Position numbers and translations under genes: made by a program
Shown here: positions 44,489-54,088 of the stretch, one piece after another
Layout: each line of letters begins with the position of its first letter
Numbering within the stretch: the first letter of the stretch is position 1
Origin: Variimorphobacter saccharofermentans
Lineage (GTDB): Bacteria > Bacillota > Clostridia > Lachnospirales > Lachnospiraceae
Length of the DNA: 64,000 nucleotides
Reading direction: 5' to 3'
Assembly (NCBI RefSeq): GCF_014174405.1
Contig: NZ_JACEGA010000001.1
Location: forward strand, 370,001 to 434,000
Notes under the pieces: generated by a model
Seen by the model: only the letters and a program-made list of their open reading frames with translations
The model's database searches: none
What the model was told of the DNA's origin: nothing

Positions 44489-46336
44489 ATGAAAAAGATA
44501 AAGGAATTTTTAGCATCACCAAGCTTTATTATTGCATTGTTTATAGGTAAAATGGCTATTTATTACTCTTTAATAGAAGTGAATAAAATGGAAGCCATTA
44601 TGATTATACTCAGTCTGTTAGTCTGGGCAGCAATATTTATTGCCTTTGGAAGAAGCGAATTGAAAAGCAAACGAATTATATTCCTGGCTGTTTATTTTCT
44701 ATTCAGCCTACTGATGTTTGCAGATACAATGTATTATAATTATTATAATCAAACAGTATCCATCAAACAGCTTTGGCAGGCAAAAAGTGTGGCCGCGGTT
44801 CCAAAGAGCTTTATTGCGACCTTAATACCGGCAAGCTTTCTTCTGTTTATAGATATACCATTCGCTTATGTGAGCTTTAAAAAGCACGCTACCATAGAGA
44901 ATTTACAGAAATGGCTTCCATGGCGAAAGACGAAGTACATTTTATATGTATTGACCGCTGTGGTAATTACCATAGTAGCGAATCCTTTTCATTCTGCAGC
45001 CATAGAGACTGTTAACAGTATGGAGTTTTTTACAAGCCATGTATCCGATATATATGAAACCATCTCAGATAATCTTTCCAGGGATAAGATGGAGGAAGAG
45101 GAAATACTGGAGGTACTTGAAGAAGTAGAAGAGTCGGCACCGGAGCCAGTTACTCCTCTTTACAGTAATATAGGAAAAGGGAAGAATTTAATCGTCATTC
45201 AGATGGAGGCGTTCCAGGATTTCGTACTGGGGGCAGAGTATGAAGGGCAGGAGATTACTCCAAACTTAAATAAACTGCTACAGAAGGATACCATCTATTT
45301 TGACCGGTATTATTCGAATATCGGAAAAGGAAATACCGCTGATGCAGAGTTTTCAACTTTGAATAGTCTGTATCCGATTATTGACGGGGAATGTTACCGA
45401 TTGTTTGAGAATAATACCTATAATGGTTTGCCTTGGTTAATGAGGGAACAGGGATATTATTCCTTTGCAATCCATGGATATAAGGGTGAATTCTGGAACA
45501 GAGAGTATGCTTACCCGAATCAGGGTTTCCAGGATTTTTATAGTCTGGAAGATTTGAACCAGGATGAAATGATTGGTATGGGCGTATCGGATAAATCCAT
45601 GTTCCGCCAGCTAATACCAATTCTGAAGGATCAGAAGGGTCCTTTCTTTACCTTTGCAATAACCCTTACAAACCACCATCCGTTTGTACTGGATGAGCAG
45701 TACCGATCACTTACCCTGGCGGAAAAGGATAAGGATACAAAGTTTGGGGATTATTTAGAGACGGTAAGGTATACGGATGATGCCATTGGCCAGTTTATTG
45801 AAGATCTGAAGACTGCAGGCTTATATGATAATACAGTTATAGCGCTTTACGGAGACCACCATGGTTTAAATTGTGGTATGGATGATGTGCTTGATCAGGT
45901 AAATGAATTTATAGGAAGAACCTATGATTATGATGAGATGTTGAATGTACCTCTCATTATCCATGTACCGGGAAGTGGTGTTAAAAATACCATTAGCACA
46001 ACAGGTGGTCAAATTGATTTTATGCCAACCATTGCAAATATCATGGGTCTTACAATGGATAAAACCTATACTCTGGGTCAGGATTTGTGCAATGCAAAAG
46101 AAGGATTTGTTGCATTTACCTCATACTTGTTTGATGGCTCCTTTGCGAATAACGAAGTAATGTTCGAGATATCAAGGGAAGGAATTTTTGAAGGCAGTCG
46201 AGCTTGGAAGATTGGCACGAATGAAGAAGTCGACGCATCGTTATACAAGGACAGCTATGAGAAAGCGCTCTTGCTGAAAACGGCATCGAAGGAAATTCTG
46301 GAACAGAATTTAATTGCAAATTATATTACTCATTAG
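44489..46336 (+). CDS. LTA synthase-family sulfatase-fold phosphotransferase
   Basis: The protein of 615 residues has an N-terminal membrane domain of about five helices (to residue 180) and an extracellular sulfatase-type domain (about 230-560). Metal and catalytic positions match LtaS: Glu in VIQMEAFQDF near 241, the nucleophile Thr in GKGNTADAEFST near 283, and the His pair in YGDHHG near 455. LtaS proteins build polyglycerolphosphate chains from phosphatidylglycerol, and related members add phosphoglycerol to other polymers. The acidic stretch near 200-220 lies in the linker. It is transcribed alone, and GGGGG precedes the ATG. Confidence 0.88.
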   Translation: MKKIKEFLASPSFIIALFIGKMAIYYSLIEVNKMEAIMIILSLLVWAAIFIAFGRSELKSKRIIFLAVYFLFSLLMFADTMYYNYYNQTVSIKQLWQAKSVAAVPKSFIATLIPASFLLFIDIPFAYVSFKKHATIENLQKWLPWRKTKYILYVLTAVVITIVANPFHSAAIETVNSMEFFTSHVSDIYETISDNLSRDKMEEEEILEVLEEVEESAPEPVTPLYSNIGKGKNLIVIQMEAFQDFVLGAEYEGQEITPNLNKLLQKDTIYFDRYYSNIGKGNTADAEFSTLNSLYPIIDGECYRLFENNTYNGLPWLMREQGYYSFAIHGYKGEFWNREYAYPNQGFQDFYSLEDLNQDEMIGMGVSDKSMFRQLIPILKDQKGPFFTFAITLTNHHPFVLDEQYRSLTLAEKDKDTKFGDYLETVRYTDDAIGQFIEDLKTAGLYDNTVIALYGDHHGLNCGMDDVLDQVNEFIGRTYDYDEMLNVPLIIHVPGSGVKNTISTTGGQIDFMPTIANIMGLTMDKTYTLGQDLCNAKEGFVAFTSYLFDGSFANNEVMFEISREGIFEGSRAWKIGTNEEVDASLYKDSYEKALLLKTASKEILEQNLIANYITH

Positions 46337-46337
46337 A

Positions 46338-46388
46338 AAACAGCTGTCATGAACGAACGTATTAAGGATCGATTTATGACAGCTGTTT
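46338..46388. terminator. Inverted repeat after the LTA synthase-like gene
   Basis: AAACAGCTGTCAT (46338-46350) is perfectly complementary to ATGACAGCTGTTT (46376-46388). The U tract is short, so it may be a terminator or an mRNA end stabiliser. Confidence 0.6.
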
Positions 46389-46479
46389 GTCTCATATCGA
46401 CAGATATCACATCCAAAATGTATGTAGCCTAAAGATACTCGGATGAAAATGAACAATAGTATGAATGTGAGGTGTGCGT

Positions 46480-47694
46480 ATGATACGGGAAAGGTTTGAT
46501 TTTGAAAAGGAATATGGTTTAGTTTTGGAAGGCGGCGGAGCAAAGGGTGCTTATCAAATCGGGGTATGGAAGGCTTTCCTGGAATGTGGTGTGAAAATAA
46601 AAGGAATAGCGGGAGTATCTGTGGGGGCCCTTAACGGAGCACTGATTTGCATGGGGGATTATGAAAAGGCCGTTGATATCTGGAAGAATATTAGCTATTC
46701 CCGTATCATAAATGTGGATGACAATCAGATGGAAAAGCTGATGAATCTCAGATTTAAGGAGCTGAGCCTTCAGGAGGTAAGGAAGCAAGGAAAGAGTTTT
46801 CTTACTAGTGGTGGCTTGGATGTCACTCCATTACGTCAGCTAATGGATGAAACAGTGGATGAGCAAAAGATCAGAGAATCCAATATAGAGTTTATTATGG
46901 GTACCTTTAATCTTAATAATATGAAAGAGATTGAAATAGACGCGAAAGAAGCAGAGGACGGAAGTCTTAAGGATTATCTGCTGGCCAGTGCCAGTTTTCC
47001 TTTATTCAAGAATGAAAAGCTGAATGGAGTCAAGTATCTCGACGGCGGAATTGCGAATAATGTTCCGATTGATATGCTGATTAATCGCGGCTATACGGAT
47101 ATCATCGTAGTAAGAATCTTCGGTATCGGAATTGAGAAAAAGGTAAAGATCCCGGAGGAGGTTCGTGTGACCTATATTGCTCCAAAAACTAATCTATGTA
47201 ATGTTCTTGAGTTTAATCGGAAAAAAGCGATCCGGAATATAACTCTTGGATACTACGATGCACTTCGCATTCTGAAGGCTTTGGCAGGGAATGATTATTA
47301 TATTGAATCAAACAGAATTGAGAGTGAATATTTGGCATCCCTCGCTAATATGGATGAGGAACAGATGAAGGATTTATTCATGCAGCACAAACATGAGGGG
47401 AATGTGTATGCTGTGAGTCTGCGTAAGCTTACTCAGGAGCTTTACCCCAGGGTAGCCAATATGTTAAAGCTTGCGAAGAACTGGGACTATAGTGATTTGT
47501 ATTATGGGATTTTGGAATACTGTGCTAAGAAGCTTAGGATATCAAGATATCGAGTATATACAGAATCGGAATTTTGTAAGCTGTTAATGGACAAGATGGA
47601 GAATACAGAGTTAACAGTGAATGAAGTATCGAAGAAACCGGACCTCATAATGTCCTTGGGGAAAGCAATAGTAAAGAATATAGTTATCACATAA
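46480..47694 (+). CDS. Patatin-like phospholipase
   Basis: The protein of about 404 residues has a patatin domain in its first half. The oxyanion motif LEGGGAKGAYQIG is near residue 17. The nucleophile Ser is in GVSVGALNG near 46, and the catalytic Asp is in the DGGIANNVP motif near 189. It probably hydrolyses acyl esters of membrane lipids. The C-terminal half (about 230-404) is helical and not recognised. ATG 46480 has GAGGTG six bases upstream; a GTG at 46474 lies in the binding site. It is transcribed alone. Confidence 0.9.
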   Translation: MIRERFDFEKEYGLVLEGGGAKGAYQIGVWKAFLECGVKIKGIAGVSVGALNGALICMGDYEKAVDIWKNISYSRIINVDDNQMEKLMNLRFKELSLQEVRKQGKSFLTSGGLDVTPLRQLMDETVDEQKIRESNIEFIMGTFNLNNMKEIEIDAKEAEDGSLKDYLLASASFPLFKNEKLNGVKYLDGGIANNVPIDMLINRGYTDIIVVRIFGIGIEKKVKIPEEVRVTYIAPKTNLCNVLEFNRKKAIRNITLGYYDALRILKALAGNDYYIESNRIESEYLASLANMDEEQMKDLFMQHKHEGNVYAVSLRKLTQELYPRVANMLKLAKNWDYSDLYYGILEYCAKKLRISRYRVYTESEFCKLLMDKMENTELTVNEVSKKPDLIMSLGKAIVKNIVIT

Positions 47695-47748
47695 ATTACG
47701 CCAATATAATTACAGTAAGACTTAATTGGGTGATTCAATATTTATATC

Positions 47749-47790
47749 TTGACAATTTTGCTTATATGTCATAATGTATAAATACACAAT
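47749..47790 (+). promoter_or_regulatory. Candidate promoter and ArgR box before argF
   Basis: TTGACA at 47749-47754 is followed by CATAAT 15 bases on (short spacing) and by AATGTATAAATACACAAT (47773-47790), which contains the palindrome TGTATAAATACA like an ARG box. A second, weaker copy follows. Repression by arginine through ArgR would be expected. Confidence 0.4.
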
Positions 47791-47877
47791 ACAAAGTATA
47801 AATATAAATTGACTGTAAATTTATTAAGTGAAAATATTATTTATATTGAGCGTAAGAGCAACGCAGAGGGAGGTTCT

Positions 47878-48816
47878 ATGAATTTAAAGGGACGTAGTTT
47901 TTTAACACTAAAGGATTTTACACCGGATGAGATTTTATATCTTCTGGACTTGGCAGCAGACTTAAAGAGTAAGAAAAAACAAGGCATTACAGGGAATAGT
48001 CTTAAGGGAAAGAATATTGCATTAATATTTGAAAAACCCTCTACAAGGACTCGCTGCGCTTTTACCATAGGCTGTATTGATGAAGGAGGACATCCTGAAT
48101 ATCTGAGTAAGGATGATATTCAGCTTGGATATAAGGAAAGCGTGGAGGATACTGCTCGTGTTCTTGGACGTATGTTTGATGGTATTGAATTCCGTGGTTT
48201 TAAGCAGGAAACTGTGGAGAAGCTAGCCAAATATAGCGGAGTTCCGGTATGGAACGGTTTAACTGACACATATCACCCTACGCAAATCCTGGCTGATTTC
48301 TTGACTTTGCAGGAGCAGTTTGGTAAGCTTAATGGGTTAAAACTTGTTTATGTCGGCGATGGACGAAATAATATGGCAAATAGTTTGATGATAGGTTCAA
48401 CAAAGCTGGGGATACATTTTACAATCCTGGCACCGAAGGAGCTATGGCCGGAGCAGTCACTGATTCAGCAATGTGAAGAATATGCAAAGAATTCTGGCAG
48501 TAAAATCGAGATTTCAGATAACTTGGATGCTGTTAATGAAGCGGATGCAGTATATACGGATGTCTGGTGTTCCATGGGTGAGGAAGACCTGGCAGCGGAA
48601 CGTGTAGCGATATTAAAGCCCTATCAGGTGAATGCTGCTTTATTGGCAAAATCCAATAAGCCCGGAACGATTCTACTGCATTGCTTACCCGCTGTAAAAG
48701 GCAATGAGGTTACGGAGGAAGTGTTCGAGAAGTTTGCAGATATCATCTTTGATGAGGCAGAAAATCGAATGCACACAATTAAAGCAGTTATGGTAGCAAC
48801 TTTGGGTAATTTATAG
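47878..48816 (+). CDS. argF: Ornithine carbamoyltransferase
   Basis: This enzyme of 312 residues makes citrulline from ornithine and carbamoyl phosphate. The carbamoyl-phosphate loop [12 protein letters not shown] is near residue 52, and the ornithine-specific HCLPA is near 268. [14 protein letters not shown] near 138 is also conserved. ATG 47878 follows GAGGGAGG; an upstream in-frame ATG at 47809 has no site. No other arginine gene is nearby. Anabolic ArgF is more likely than catabolic ArcB because no arc genes flank it, but ArcB cannot be excluded. Confidence 0.93.
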   Translation: MNLKGRSFLTLKDFTPDEILYLLDLAADLKSKKKQGITGNSLKGKNIALIFEKPSTRTRCAFTIGCIDEGGHPEYLSKDDIQLGYKESVEDTARVLGRMFDGIEFRGFKQETVEKLAKYSGVPVWNGLTDTYHPTQILADFLTLQEQFGKLNGLKLVYVGDGRNNMANSLMIGSTKLGIHFTILAPKELWPEQSLIQQCEEYAKNSGSKIEISDNLDAVNEADAVYTDVWCSMGEEDLAAERVAILKPYQVNAALLAKSNKPGTILLHCLPAVKGNEVTEEVFEKFADIIFDEAENRMHTIKAVMVATLGNL

Positions 48817-48831
48817 TCCGGGGTGATCCAT

Positions 48832-49119
48832 TTGAATAAATTTAGAAAATTCATAGAGGAATTACTGAAGAAAACGGATATTGTGGTGATGATACTTACC
48901 ATTGTGCTAGTGATATCCATTTTCTTCGTATTTCAATATCCGAATGATCAATGGCCTATTATTTCTGCCTGTGCTTCAGGTGGACTGATGAACATTCTGA
49001 CTGGTCTGAAACAGACTAAGAATCCGAGTAAAAAATCAAGTGGAATGACTTTTGTAATGCTGGGAGTAATCATTGTCATACTAGGATTTATTCTTGCCGG
49101 AATGGTTAAGGACGCATAA
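48832..49119 (+). CDS. Small two-helix membrane protein, unknown function
   Basis: The protein of about 95 residues has one hydrophobic segment at about 16-35 and another at 72-91, with a polar loop KQTKNPSKKS between. I do not recognise a family. I place the start at TTG 48832 because GGGGTGA lies five bases upstream; a GTG at 48823 overlaps that site. It is 15 bases after argF and 32 before the next small gene, so the three may be co-transcribed. Confidence 0.65.
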   Translation: MNKFRKFIEELLKKTDIVVMILTIVLVISIFFVFQYPNDQWPIISACASGGLMNILTGLKQTKNPSKKSSGMTFVMLGVIIVILGFILAGMVKDA

Positions 49120-49151
49120 GCCGATCTAAAGCAGAGAGAAGGAGTTTATTC

Positions 49152-49493
49152 ATGTATCAGGAAAATATCGTGTTATGTGCAAGCAGTGCCTATGAGAAAA
49201 AGTTCTGGCTGAATGATGATTTTAAAGCGTTACCGGAGCAAATTAAACAAGAGCTGAAAATAATGTGTGTACTATTTACGGAGGATGTGGGTGGAATTCT
49301 CTCTTTGGAATTTGAAGAGGACGGAACCCTGATCCTAAAGGTAGATTCGGATGAGAATGATTATTTATATGATGAGATAGGTAGCGTTCTGAAAATCAAG
49401 CAAATACAAAGAGAGAAAGCGGAGCTGTTGGAAGCGCTGGAACTTTATTTTAAAGTGTTTTTTCTTGGAGAAGATGCCTCAAAACTGCTATAA
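49152..49493 (+). CDS. Conserved Lachnospiraceae protein (DUF6145-like)
   Basis: The protein of 113 residues has no signal or membrane segment. The segments VLCASSAYEKKFWLNDDF, CVLFTEDVGGILSLEFEEDG and LLEALELYF resemble a small family seen in Lachnospiraceae that I recall as DUF6145. Its function is unknown. AGAAGGAG precedes the ATG. A copy of the dispersed palindromic repeat follows its stop and may act as a terminator. Confidence 0.7.
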   Translation: MYQENIVLCASSAYEKKFWLNDDFKALPEQIKQELKIMCVLFTEDVGGILSLEFEEDGTLILKVDSDENDYLYDEIGSVLKIKQIQREKAELLEALELYFKVFFLGEDASKLL

Positions 49494-49532
49494 TTCATGA
49501 CAATAGAAAGTTCGCAAAGTGTACTTTCTTTT
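49493..49532. repeat. Dispersed palindromic repeat, copy 2
   Basis: AGAAAGTTCGC (49505-49515) and GTGTACTTTCT (49519-49529) form a hairpin followed by TTTTG. The copy matches 10956-10994, including the flank ATTCATGA. Here it sits between two genes and could terminate transcription. Confidence 0.7.
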
Positions 49533-49564
49533 GTAGATTGTTTTCTGATTGAATGGAGGAAATT

Positions 49565-50341
49565 ATGTTATTAGTAATCGATGTGGGTAATACTAATATT
49601 ACATTAGGTGTATTTGAAGAGCTTAATTTAAAAGCAAATTTCCGTCTTCATACCAATACCGCTCGAACCTCGGATGAATATGGTCTGGTATTGTGCGATC
49701 TGCTAAAGGCAAAAAATATCCGGTTAGAAGATATTACTTCGGTTACGATTGCCTCAGTAGTACCAAAGATCATGCATTCTCTTGTGTCCGGTATCATAAA
49801 GTACTTAAATATAACGCCATTAATCATTGGCATTGGTACCAAGACCGGTATAAAGGTTGTTACAGCGAATCCGAAGGAAATCGGTGCAGACAGAGTGGTT
49901 GACGCCGTAGCTGCATATGAAATCTATGGAGGGCCGGTTCTTGTCATTGACTTTGGTACCGCAATAACCTACGATTTGATTACTGCGGATGGTTCATTCA
50001 TTGCCGGTGTTACTAGTCCGGGCTTACGGATCTCAGCGGATGCCTTATGGAATCAGACAGCCAAGCTTCCTGAGATTGAGATTGCGAAGCCGGATTCTAT
50101 TTTAGCAAAGGACACCGTTACCAGTATGCAGGCAGGCTTGATATACGGGTGTATTGGACAGACAGAATACATTGTAAAACGAATGCTTCACGAATCGAAA
50201 ATTGAGAACTGTCGAGTGGTAGCAACGGGAGGCTTGGGTAAAATTATTGCAGAATCCACCAATGTAATCCAAGTCTATGATCCGCACTTAACCTTAAAGG
50301 GATTAAAGATTATCAGCGAAAAAAATAAGGGGATAAAATAG
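49565..50341 (+). CDS. coaX: Type III pantothenate kinase
   Basis: This first enzyme of coenzyme A synthesis has 258 residues. The N-terminal phosphate loop [15 protein letters not shown] is at residues 3-17, and [32 protein letters not shown] and ITSPGLR-type motifs follow. Type III enzymes lack feedback by CoA and need a monovalent cation. ATG 49565 has GGAGG five bases upstream; the ATG at 49553 lies upstream of that site. dus follows 36 bases later. Confidence 0.94.
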   Translation: MLLVIDVGNTNITLGVFEELNLKANFRLHTNTARTSDEYGLVLCDLLKAKNIRLEDITSVTIASVVPKIMHSLVSGIIKYLNITPLIIGIGTKTGIKVVTANPKEIGADRVVDAVAAYEIYGGPVLVIDFGTAITYDLITADGSFIAGVTSPGLRISADALWNQTAKLPEIEIAKPDSILAKDTVTSMQAGLIYGCIGQTEYIVKRMLHESKIENCRVVATGGLGKIIAESTNVIQVYDPHLTLKGLKIISEKNKGIK

Positions 50342-50377
50342 ATTGAATAAATTCGGTAAATATAGTGGAGAAGAAAT

Positions 50378-51352
50378 ATGAACTTTCGTATAGGAAATGT
50401 TAAGTTGGATGGAAATATAGTTCTGGGACCGATGGCAGGCGTTACGGACCTGCCTTTTCGTATGCTGTGTAAGGAACAGGGAGCCGACCTTGTTTATACG
50501 GAGATGGTAAGTGCGAAGGGAATCCAGTTTAATAATAAAAATACAGAGAATCTCCTTTATATTAATGAGGAGGAACGACCAGCTGCATTACAGCTCTTTG
50601 GATCAGATCCTGATATCCTCAGTGAGACAGCAAAACGAATTGAAGAACGTAACTTTGATATTCTGGACATCAATATGGGGTGTCCCGTCCCTAAGGTAGT
50701 TAATAACGGAGAAGGATCGGCGTTAATGAAAAATCCAAAATTGATTGGGGAGATTGTTCGAAAAGTATCCTCTGCCATAAAGAAGCCGGTAACAGTCAAA
50801 ATCCGTAAAGGGTTTAGTGAGGATAATATCAATACGATTGAAGTCGCGAAGATTGCAGAAGAGAATGGAGCTGCAGCAGTAGCTGTACATGCCCGCACCA
50901 GAGAGCAATATTACAGTGGAAAAGCGGATTGGTCCATTATACGCGCGGTGAAGGAGGCTGTGTCAATTCCAGTGATTGGAAGCGGCGATGTCTTTAGCCC
51001 AGAGGACGCGAAGCAAATGATAGAGCAGACCAATTGCGATGCAATTATGCTTGCAAGGGGAACCAGAGGGAATCCCTGGCTGTTTGCACAGATTAAGGCA
51101 TATCTTGAGAAAGGGGTTCTTATTCCGAAGCCGGCATTTCAAGAAGTAAAAGAGATGATACTTCGACATGCAGCACTTTCTGTGGATTACAAGGGCCTTT
51201 ATACTGGAATCCGAGAGATGCGTAAGCATGTCGCTTGGTATACCACTGGCTATCCCGGTTCTGCCAAGCTTCGTAATAGAGTAAATGAGATTAATTCAAT
51301 GGAGGACCTGGAGCAGTTACTGGAGGAATACCAAAATTTTATTGAAAAATAA
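50378..51352 (+). CDS. tRNA-dihydrouridine synthase (DusB-like)
   Basis: This flavoprotein of 324 residues reduces uridines in tRNA. The FMN barrel starts LGPMAGVTDLPFRMLC near residue 18. The substrate and catalytic region DINMGCPVPKVVNNGEGSAL contains the catalytic Cys near 100. GSGDVFSPEDAKQM and MLARGTRGNPWLF are conserved phosphate-binding blocks. The C-terminal helical domain recognises tRNA. It probably forms a transcription unit with coaX. Confidence 0.92.
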   Translation: MNFRIGNVKLDGNIVLGPMAGVTDLPFRMLCKEQGADLVYTEMVSAKGIQFNNKNTENLLYINEEERPAALQLFGSDPDILSETAKRIEERNFDILDINMGCPVPKVVNNGEGSALMKNPKLIGEIVRKVSSAIKKPVTVKIRKGFSEDNINTIEVAKIAEENGAAAVAVHARTREQYYSGKADWSIIRAVKEAVSIPVIGSGDVFSPEDAKQMIEQTNCDAIMLARGTRGNPWLFAQIKAYLEKGVLIPKPAFQEVKEMILRHAALSVDYKGLYTGIREMRKHVAWYTTGYPGSAKLRNRVNEINSMEDLEQLLEEYQNFIEK

Positions 51353-51508
51353 ACAAACAAAGATGATAATTATCTCATATCTTATATAATAGTAACAAAT
51401 CTGATTTCTTACAATAAAAAATGATTGATTTTTTTTAAAATTAGGATATAGTATATTTACAGAAAAGACAAATGTATGCCATAGAAAAACATAATGGGAG
51501 GAATGGAT

Positions 51509-52591
51509 ATGGGTAAGTTAAGAGTCGGCATTCTTGGTGGTACCGGTATGGTAGGCCAAAGATTTATCTCGTTATTGGAGAATCATCCTTGGTTTGAGGT
51601 TGTAGCAGTAGCTGCAAGTCCAAGAAGTGCTGGTAAGACCTATGAGGAAGCAGTAGGAGCTCGTTGGAAGATGGCTACTCCTATGCCGGAAAACGTAAAA
51701 AAGCTTATTGTAATGAACGTGAATGACGTTGCTGAGGTTAGCAAAAAAGTTGATTTTGTATTCAGCGCTGTGGATATGACAAAGGATGAGATAAAGGCAA
51801 TCGAGGAAGCATATGCGAAGGCAGAAACTCCGGTTGTGTCAAATAACAGTGCACATAGATGGACACCTGACGTTCCTATGTTAGTTCCAGAGCTTAATCC
51901 GGAGCACTTAGAGGTAATTGAAGCGCAGAAGAAGCGTCTTGGTACCAAGAGAGGCTTTATCGTAGTAAAACCGAACTGTTCCATTCAAAGCTATACGCCT
52001 GCATTACATGCATTAAGAGAGTTTGGTCCTAAGCTTGTGGTTGCAACTACGTACCAGGCTATCTCAGGTGCAGGAAAGAACTTTGCTGATTGGCCGGAGA
52101 TGGTGGATAACGTAATCCCTTACATCGGTGGCGAAGAAGAGAAGAGCGAACAGGAACCACTTAGAATCTGGGGTAAGGTAGAGAACGGACAGATTGTTAA
52201 GGCTGATGGTCCTGTGATTACTACGCAATGTATTCGTGTCCCTGTAACGGATGGTCATACCGCTGCTGTATTTGTTAATTTTGAAAAGAAGCCAACTAAG
52301 GAACAGATACTAAAGGCATGGGCTGAATTTAAAGGAATTCCTCAGGAGTTGAACTTGCCAAGTGCTCCAAAGCAGTTTATCAAATATTTTGAAGAAGATA
52401 ATCGCCCTCAGGCTAAGCTTGACCGTGACTATGAGAACGGTATGGGGATATGCTTAGGAAGACTTCGCGAAGACACTGTATTCGATTATAAGTTTGTAGG
52501 CTTGTCACATAATACAGTTCGCGGTGCTGCAGGTGGCGGTGTACTTACTGCAGAGTTGTTAAAGGCACAGGGTTATATTACTGAGAAATAA
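51509..52591 (+). CDS. asd: Aspartate-semialdehyde dehydrogenase
   Basis: This NADPH-dependent enzyme of about 360 residues reduces aspartyl phosphate on the way to lysine, threonine and methionine. The N-terminal Rossmann motif GILGGTGMVGQRF is near residue 5, and the catalytic Cys lies in VKPNCSIQSYTPAL near 157. The length and the NCSI motif place it in the archaeal/fungal-type branch rather than the shorter E. coli type. ATG 51509 is used because GGGAGGA lies six bases upstream. No T-box or lysine riboswitch is visible upstream. A long hairpin follows. Confidence 0.92.
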   Translation: MGKLRVGILGGTGMVGQRFISLLENHPWFEVVAVAASPRSAGKTYEEAVGARWKMATPMPENVKKLIVMNVNDVAEVSKKVDFVFSAVDMTKDEIKAIEEAYAKAETPVVSNNSAHRWTPDVPMLVPELNPEHLEVIEAQKKRLGTKRGFIVVKPNCSIQSYTPALHALREFGPKLVVATTYQAISGAGKNFADWPEMVDNVIPYIGGEEEKSEQEPLRIWGKVENGQIVKADGPVITTQCIRVPVTDGHTAAVFVNFEKKPTKEQILKAWAEFKGIPQELNLPSAPKQFIKYFEEDNRPQAKLDRDYENGMGICLGRLREDTVFDYKFVGLSHNTVRGAAGGGVLTAELLKAQGYITEK

Positions 52592-52641
52592 CAACGAAGA
52601 GTAGTTGTTGTATCAAAACCATTATAAACAACTAAATGAAA

Positions 52642-52720
52642 GAGGCTTCATTCAATATTCGATACACTGGTTTAACGATATAACGCTCGTCAGTGTGATA
52701 GATATATTGAATGTAGCCCC
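52642..52720. terminator. Convergent hairpin after asd
   Basis: GAGGCTTCATTCAATAT pairs with ATATTGAATGTAGCCCC, and an inner CACTG/CAGTG pair lies inside the loop. It separates convergent genes. Confidence 0.7.
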
Positions 52721-52826
52721 TTATATTATTGTATAGAGAACATTTCGAATTTAAAACTCTTACTTGTATCAGGTTCAGGTTAAACTTTCTATGAAACAGG
52801 TGAACCTTGGTGGTGTGATGTCTTAT

Positions 52827-53531
52827 CTATTGCTGAAATAGATATCGTACAAATTCTGCGGTATTTTCTTTGTGCTGGTAATTTGCTACGATACCGAGAA
52901 TATATGGATCATCGTTAATGGCATTTTTCTTAAACAGATCCGTATCGGATAAATAAATTCCATACACATCCTTGGAATCCAAGTCCTCATCCGTGTTGCT
53001 GAAATAGAAATAATCCGTTAAGGAACTGTAAATATCGGTTGGTAGTTGTTCCGTTAGCTTCGTAAAGTATCCATTATAAGCATAGTCTTTAAATAAGGAT
53101 TCAGGAGCGATCACTACATCGATTTCTTTTACAGCAATGCGTGTTGTGAAAACCTGTTGCATACTTAAAGCGTATTCCGGTGCTCCGTTAAAATAATAGG
53201 TTGGATTTATTTCAACACGTTCTTTCTTGGGGTTTAATTCAAGGTGTGAGGAAAAATCCTCAGCGTATTGGGACCATAAGTCTTCCGATATGGAATTATT
53301 GATTATTGCTGCATAGAATTGGGTCTCTATATCAGGAGTAAAAATCTGAATAATGGTATATACGAGTAATCCGATAACCGCAATAGTTACGATTGCATGA
53401 AACTTATAATATTCCCAGAGATATGGTAATCGCTCCTTAAAAGGCATATTTTTAAGCTTTTCTTTTTCTGTCATATTTTTTCTAGGTTTATATATTTCTG
53501 CATCTTCATTTAAAACAGTTTGCTTTGGCAT
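52827..53531 (-). CDS. Single-pass membrane protein with extracytoplasmic domain, unknown
   Basis: The protein of 234 residues has a cytosolic basic N terminus (about 1-43) and one membrane helix (about 46-66). The outside domain of about 165 residues has segments such as IDVVIAPESLFKDYAYNG that recall a periplasmic binding-protein fold. I do not assign a family or function; similar hypotheticals are common in Lachnospiraceae. A conserved KNMPFKERLPYLWEYYKFH stretch precedes the helix. It is transcribed alone. Confidence 0.65.
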   Translation of the reverse strand: MPKQTVLNEDAEIYKPRKNMTEKEKLKNMPFKERLPYLWEYYKFHAIVTIAVIGLLVYTIIQIFTPDIETQFYAAIINNSISEDLWSQYAEDFSSHLELNPKKERVEINPTYYFNGAPEYALSMQQVFTTRIAVKEIDVVIAPESLFKDYAYNGYFTKLTEQLPTDIYSSLTDYFYFSNTDEDLDSKDVYGIYLSDTDLFKKNAINDDPYILGIVANYQHKENTAEFVRYLFQQ

Positions 53532-53786
53532 AAAAGCTACCTCACTTTATTTCTCATAATAAGTTTTGGCAGATAAATATCAACAGGGTTATTTTGTGAT
53601 ATTTGCCGTCTTTCATTAGTTTATCATAGTATGTTATATAAAAAAAGAAAATTCTTATAAAATATCTCTTAAAAAAGGGTTCGATGTAAAAGTTGACAAA
53701 ACAAGGAATGTTTATTATGCTTAATGGGAAATACTGTAACAATATTACTAAAAGTGTTAAGTGTTAAGAGGTATAAATAGGCCTGA

Positions 53787-54077
53787 TATAAGCTCTCAGG
53801 TGGGCAACAGCAACGTGTTTCGATAGCTCGAGCTCTTGTTAAAGCACCACAGATAATCCTAGCCGATGAGCCAACAGCTGCCCTAGATCATAATACTAGT
53901 ATCGAGGTTCTTCGTGTAATTGAAAAAATAGTAAAAAAAGGTGCTACCATGATAATGGTGACCCATAATGAGGAAATTGCCAGAATGGCAGATCGAATTG
54001 TGAGAATAAAGGATGGAGTTGTTTTTAGTATTAAGGAAAATGAACATCCTAGTCTTGCGGATGAGTTGGAATGGTAA
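53787..54077 (+). pseudogene. 5'-truncated ABC transporter ATPase (MacB/LolD-like)
   Basis: The reading frame begins abruptly after a stop at 53784 and encodes only the C-terminal half of an ABC ATPase. It contains the signature [15 protein letters not shown], Walker [13 protein letters not shown] and the H-loop MVTHNEE, ending at 54077. Walker A and the whole N-terminal half are missing, and no start signal precedes it. It overlaps the leader of the FtsX-type permease gene downstream, its natural partner. The locus is therefore a decayed exporter. Confidence 0.85.
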
Positions 54078-54088
54078 AGGGGCATAGG

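Noticed and set aside
51353..51508. T-box or lysine riboswitch before asd
   Set aside because: The gap is short and AT-rich, with no T-box sequence or terminator hairpin.
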